Shown: positions 5,536-8,355 of the stretch, one piece after another
Layout: each line of letters begins with the position of its first letter
Position numbering within the stretch: the first letter of the stretch is position 1
Assembly: GCA_009691815.1 (NCBI GenBank)
Contig: SIAL01000138.1
Span: 1-8,355, forward strand
Reading direction: 5' to 3'
Length of the DNA stretch: 8,355 bases
Source: Gemmataceae bacterium
GTDB lineage: Bacteria > Planctomycetota > Planctomycetia > Gemmatales > Gemmataceae
Position numbers and translations under genes: made by a program
Notes under the pieces: model-generated
What the model was told of the DNA's origin: nothing
Seen by the model: only the letters and a program-made list of their open reading frames with translations
Database searches by the model: none

Positions 5536-6409
5536 AAGGTCCTATCCGCCTGATCCCCTTGGGGTGTCCCAACCCTTCCCCTGTTCAGACGGGCACAAGC
5601 TGGCCTTTTATGAATATTTGCCGCCCTGTTTGAAGCCACACTCCACGCACCTGGTCTTTCTCCATGGAATCCAATCCCATGCCGGTTGGTATTCGGGTAG
5701 CTGCAAAGAGCTGGCCTCGAAAGGGCATCATGTCCTTTTTCTGAATCGAAGGGGTTCAGGCAAGGACACAGTTCGTCGAGGTGATATTCCCGGTTGGCGG
5801 CGGTTGGTGCTGGATGTCCGCGAATTTCTCCAAGATCAGCAGCAAAAACACCCTGGTGGCCAGTGGTTTCTTGGCGGTATTTCTTGGGGGGGAAAGGTCG
5901 CAGCTGCGGTGGCTGCCCGTTGCCCTGACCTCATCGAAGGGTTAATCCTTCTTTGTCCAGGGCTAGTACCCCTCGTTTCGCCCTCCTTGTCCAAAAGGCT
6001 TGCCATTGTGTTTTCGAGCCTTTTTTGGCCCACAAAGCAGTTTGACATTCCCTTGGCTGACCCAGCGCTCTTTACAAACCATCCCCTTTGGCAGGATTTT
6101 TTGCGTGAGGATGAGGACTCCCTGAGAACCGCATCGGCATGGTTTTTTGTCCAAAGTGTCCGGTTGGACATTTGGTTTCGGTTCATCTGTCGGGGTTGGA
6201 AGGTGCCAACCCTTTTGTTATTGGCCGAAAACGACCGAATTGTACACAACAAAGCGACCCGGGCCCGAATAGGGGACCTAGCCCAAGGGCCGACAACGGT
6301 CATGGAATACCCCAATGCCCACCACACCCTCGAATTCGAGGGTCCCGAAGTCCCCTGGGTGAACGATTTGGATAAGTGGTTGGGGGGATTACTCCCGCCG
6401 GAAAAGTGA
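5528..6409 (+). CDS. Alpha/beta-fold serine hydrolase (lysophospholipase-like)
   Basis: This 293-residue hydrolase resembles the Hydrolase_4 / monoacylglycerol lipase group. The oxyanion segment is FLHGIQSHAGWY at 44-55. The strand and turn VLFLNRRGSGKD are at 69-80. The nucleophile elbow is G117-I-S119-W-G121, with Ser119 catalytic. The acid is probably Asp236 (LLAENDRIVH) and the base His266 (AHHTLEFE). An aromatic lid-like insertion spans about 150-220. There is no signal peptide, so it is probably cytoplasmic. The start is TTG, behind a perfect AAGGAG, and overlaps the previous stop codon, so translation is very likely coupled to the enolase-family enzyme. The pairing suggests that one protein's product feeds the other, for example ester, thioester or amide cleavage together with epimerisation or cycloisomerisation; that is inference. 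Esterase, lipase or thioesterase activity cannot be told apart from sequence alone. Confidence 0.9.
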   Translation: MAERSYPPDPLGVSQPFPCSDGHKLAFYEYLPPCLKPHSTHLVFLHGIQSHAGWYSGSCKELASKGHHVLFLNRRGSGKDTVRRGDIPGWRRLVLDVREFLQDQQQKHPGGQWFLGGISWGGKVAAAVAARCPDLIEGLILLCPGLVPLVSPSLSKRLAIVFSSLFWPTKQFDIPLADPALFTNHPLWQDFLREDEDSLRTASAWFFVQSVRLDIWFRFICRGWKVPTLLLLAENDRIVHNKATRARIGDLAQGPTTVMEYPNAHHTLEFEGPEVPWVNDLDKWLGGLLPPEK

Positions 6410-6530
6410 TTGCCCTTTCCCCAGTTTGACAAGTGTGTGAGAATCATAGGAAGATTCCATTCTATATTAGGGAACCTTATCCGAAAGTTGCCCGTACTAT
6501 AGGGTGGGTGACTTTATTAGGATCGTTTCG

Positions 6531-6538
6531 GGAGAAGG
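6531..6538 (+). promoter_or_regulatory. Ribosome binding site for the Ig-repeat surface protein
   Basis: GGAGAAGG precedes the GTG at 6544 by 5 nt; its GGAG core lies 9 nt away. This supports 6544 over the other in-frame GTG at 6508, which lacks a comparable site. The 134-bp gap before it holds a TTGACA at 6426-6431 and a TATATT at 6463-6468, but they are 31 bp apart and do not make a normal promoter. Confidence 0.6.
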
Positions 6539-6543
6539 CCTCC

Positions 6544-8355
6544 GTGAACATTTCCAGAAATCAAAAAATCTCCACTTTTTGGGAAAGGGCAGTTTCCAAG
6601 TCCTTCCCCTCCCTCTCCCTATGGCCAAGAGTACGGCGGGACCGACCCCGTTTGGGGGCCACCCATTTCAAATATTACCAGCCCAGCCTCGATGGCCTAG
6701 AAAATCGGGTTGTGCCCGCTTCGATTTTAGTTGGAAACCAAATCAGCTTGGGAATCAACCCGGGAGGGTCCTTCGTTACCCCAGATGACTCCGAAGCCCT
6801 TGTAGGCATTCAATTTTGGGGGCAGGACTTCATCACCTCAGGGGCGCCCTTGGGTGGGTTCGCCGTTTCCGTGGATGATAACTCGTATTTGAACTATTAC
6901 GATAACATCGCTTTGCCTGGAACCATAACGGATATCAGTACCCCTGGAACGCTTGCCTACCGATTTGTGAGTTTAGCGATTCCCGGCCTACGAATCACGC
7001 GCGAGATCGCAACGCCCCAGGACTCCTTCCAAGCTCTTATCAGCATGACCTTCGAGAATATATCTACTTCAACAACATTTAATCGCCTTGCGACCATGGA
7101 GGTCGAGAACCCCAACCATCAAGGAGAAACTTTATCCTTTAACGATGTGGAATCCCTATCGACTGGAACCTTTGTCCGTGGAGCCAGCCTTGCCGGGGTA
7201 ACCTTGGCATGGGCGACTCTCTCTAAGACGGCCTATTCTTCCGCCATTAGTGCCGAACTGAGAGGATTCACTATCCCGGACCCCTACAAGTTTCTCCCTT
7301 CCCCCAAGGGAACTATGGAATCCGGTGTGGGCGAAGATCCTAATGGGGAATACGCCGATTCCGCTTTGCGATTGGTCGATCATGTCGATTCCCTGAAACC
7401 GGGGAAGGCGGTGACATTTCATTCCACGATGATGGTTGGAGTCGATCCGGATCTTTTATTAGCGGACGCCAATGCCTTAGCAGCGTTGAAACGCCCCACG
7501 GGGCAATTTACATCCATCGAGGACCCTCGGACAACCGCCGTTGAATTTGTCAACCTGACCTTTACCCAGCCGGTGGTTGGTCTTGATATCAAAGACTTTA
7601 GGTTTACCCATAACGGGGTTGTCACACCCCTAACCGAGGCGACCTTGGTCCCCTTGGAAGATGGCAAAGGGTTGAACTTTCGGCTGGAAAATTTGGCAGG
7701 TATTACCAAAATGGGGGGAAATTATAGCCTTTCCATCCCTTTGGAACGAAATGTCCGGGACCTTTTGGGTCGGACTTTGGAATCCTCCTCGGCGCTCAAT
7801 TGGAAAGTGAAAATCCCTGAAATCGAATCGGTTACCCCGGACACCGGTTTTTCGGCGGAAGATGGCATTACCCTTGCGGATCTGTTCAAGTTGTCGGGAA
7901 ATACGGGGCCTTTGGTAACGATTGAGATTTTCGGCAATCAAACAATAGGCAGCGGGAATCTCGGAGAGCTGGTCACCACAGTAACCGCAAACGATCAGGG
8001 AGCATGGCAAACAGGCGACATCAATAAGTATGTCGGTTACCAAGGCAAGGTAGAGTTTGTTGCCCGGATCACCGACGCCGAGGGAAATGTCGGTAATGCC
8101 TCGGCTCCTTTTGTGGTCACGATTGACAAGACCAATCCGACGAAACCAGAGTTCAAAGGTATATCCAATGACACCGGTATTTCTGGGGAGGATAAAGTTA
8201 CCCAGGATACTAGGCCTACCCTCAAGGGGAAGGGGGAACTCGGGACAAGGGTACTGGTGGGAGTACTCCTTGAGGGTGCGAATGAAGGCACCGTCGTGGG
8301 GGAAGCGAAAGTCGATTCCTCAGGGAATTGGGCCCTTCCCTGGCCCAGTGAACTG
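6544..8355 (+). CDS. Large planctomycete surface protein with Ig-like repeats (5' part)
   Basis: Starting at GTG 6544, the frame stays open for 604 codons to the window edge, so the 3' end is missing. The N-terminus is Arg/Lys-rich without a classical signal peptide. It carries LDGLENRVVPA at residues 49-59, matching the planctomycete extracellular signature (Planc_extracel type, LExR followed by P or L and A/S), which marks very large exported proteins. Residues 60-310 look beta-rich and I cannot assign them. At about 335-425 lies an Ig-like domain with GLDIKDFRF (D348, D351) and GITKMGGNYSLSIP. Two further Ig-like repeats begin at DTG 433 and DTG 543 and share ED.xT, a hydrophobic strand plus G, and GxW (Trp488, Trp596); IDKTNP at 527-532 links them. 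The role is probably adhesion or cell-surface structure. A more upstream GTG (6508) cannot be excluded. Confidence 0.85.
   Translation, partial: MNISRNQKISTFWERAVSKSFPSLSLWPRVRRDRPRLGATHFKYYQPSLDGLENRVVPASILVGNQISLGINPGGSFVTPDDSEALVGIQFWGQDFITSGAPLGGFAVSVDDNSYLNYYDNIALPGTITDISTPGTLAYRFVSLAIPGLRITREIATPQDSFQALISMTFENISTSTTFNRLATMEVENPNHQGETLSFNDVESLSTGTFVRGASLAGVTLAWATLSKTAYSSAISAELRGFTIPDPYKFLPSPKGTMESGVGEDPNGEYADSALRLVDHVDSLKPGKAVTFHSTMMVGVDPDLLLADANALAALKRPTGQFTSIEDPRTTAVEFVNLTFTQPVVGLDIKDFRFTHNGVVTPLTEATLVPLEDGKGLNFRLENLAGITKMGGNYSLSIPLERNVRDLLGRTLESSSALNWKVKIPEIESVTPDTGFSAEDGITLADLFKLSGNTGPLVTIEIFGNQTIGSGNLGELVTTVTANDQGAWQTGDINKYVGYQGKVEFVARITDAEGNVGNASAPFVVTIDKTNPTKPEFKGISNDTGISGEDKVTQDTRPTLKGKGELGTRVLVGVLLEGANEGTVVGEAKVDSSGNWALPWPSEL

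Noticed and set aside
6426..6468. TTGACA and TATATT as a promoter for the Ig-repeat protein
   Set aside because: The hexamers are 31 bp apart, far beyond the normal 16-18 bp, and neither has a suitable partner at the right distance.
6504..6788. 94-residue + strand frame
   Set aside because: It overlaps the start of the Ig-repeat protein in another frame, has no motif, and stops where the real frame continues to the window end.

Overview
The window reads as chromosomal DNA of a planctomycete, probably near the Gemmata group. Three things point there. The long open gene at the right edge begins with the planctomycete extracellular N-terminal signature (LDGLENRVVPA). The 2497-4089 protein has the BON-domain layout I associate with planctomycetes. 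A secreted DUF1080 protein is also present. The phylum is well supported; the family is inferred from memory of homologues, not from a search.

All six recognisable genes lie on the + strand. Positions 1-701 hold no convincing gene: an AT-rich left edge, then GC-richer non-coding DNA with two perfect 43-bp direct repeats at a 70-bp period. Next come a secreted DUF1080 (3-keto-disaccharide hydrolase family) protein (702-1433), a small lipoprotein of unknown function with an HHCHWKC cluster (1769-2350), and a secreted protein with three BON-like modules and a long disordered linker (2497-4089).

A 276-bp gap (4090-4365) is rich in secondary structure. It carries a composite element (4119-4209) that can adopt two mutually exclusive strong hairpins. 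After it comes a perfect 8-bp dyad overlapping the -35 box of a plausible sigma70-like promoter. Downstream are two overlapping genes, an enolase-superfamily enzyme (4366-5535) and an alpha/beta serine hydrolase (5528-6409). The hydrolase starts at a TTG behind a perfect AAGGAG, so the two are very probably translationally coupled and may act on related substrates.

From 6544 to the window end runs the first 604 codons of a large surface protein with Ig-like repeats; its 3' end lies outside the window.

The first three genes encode envelope or exported proteins, the coupled pair looks cytoplasmic and metabolic, and the last gene is a cell-surface protein. I found no CRISPR array, transposase, phage gene, tRNA or rRNA, and no clearly new multigene system. 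The items most worth checking are the switch-like RNA element with its neighbouring dyad and promoter, the coupled epimerase-like/hydrolase pair of unknown substrate, the HHCHWKC lipoprotein, and the 43-bp repeat pair.
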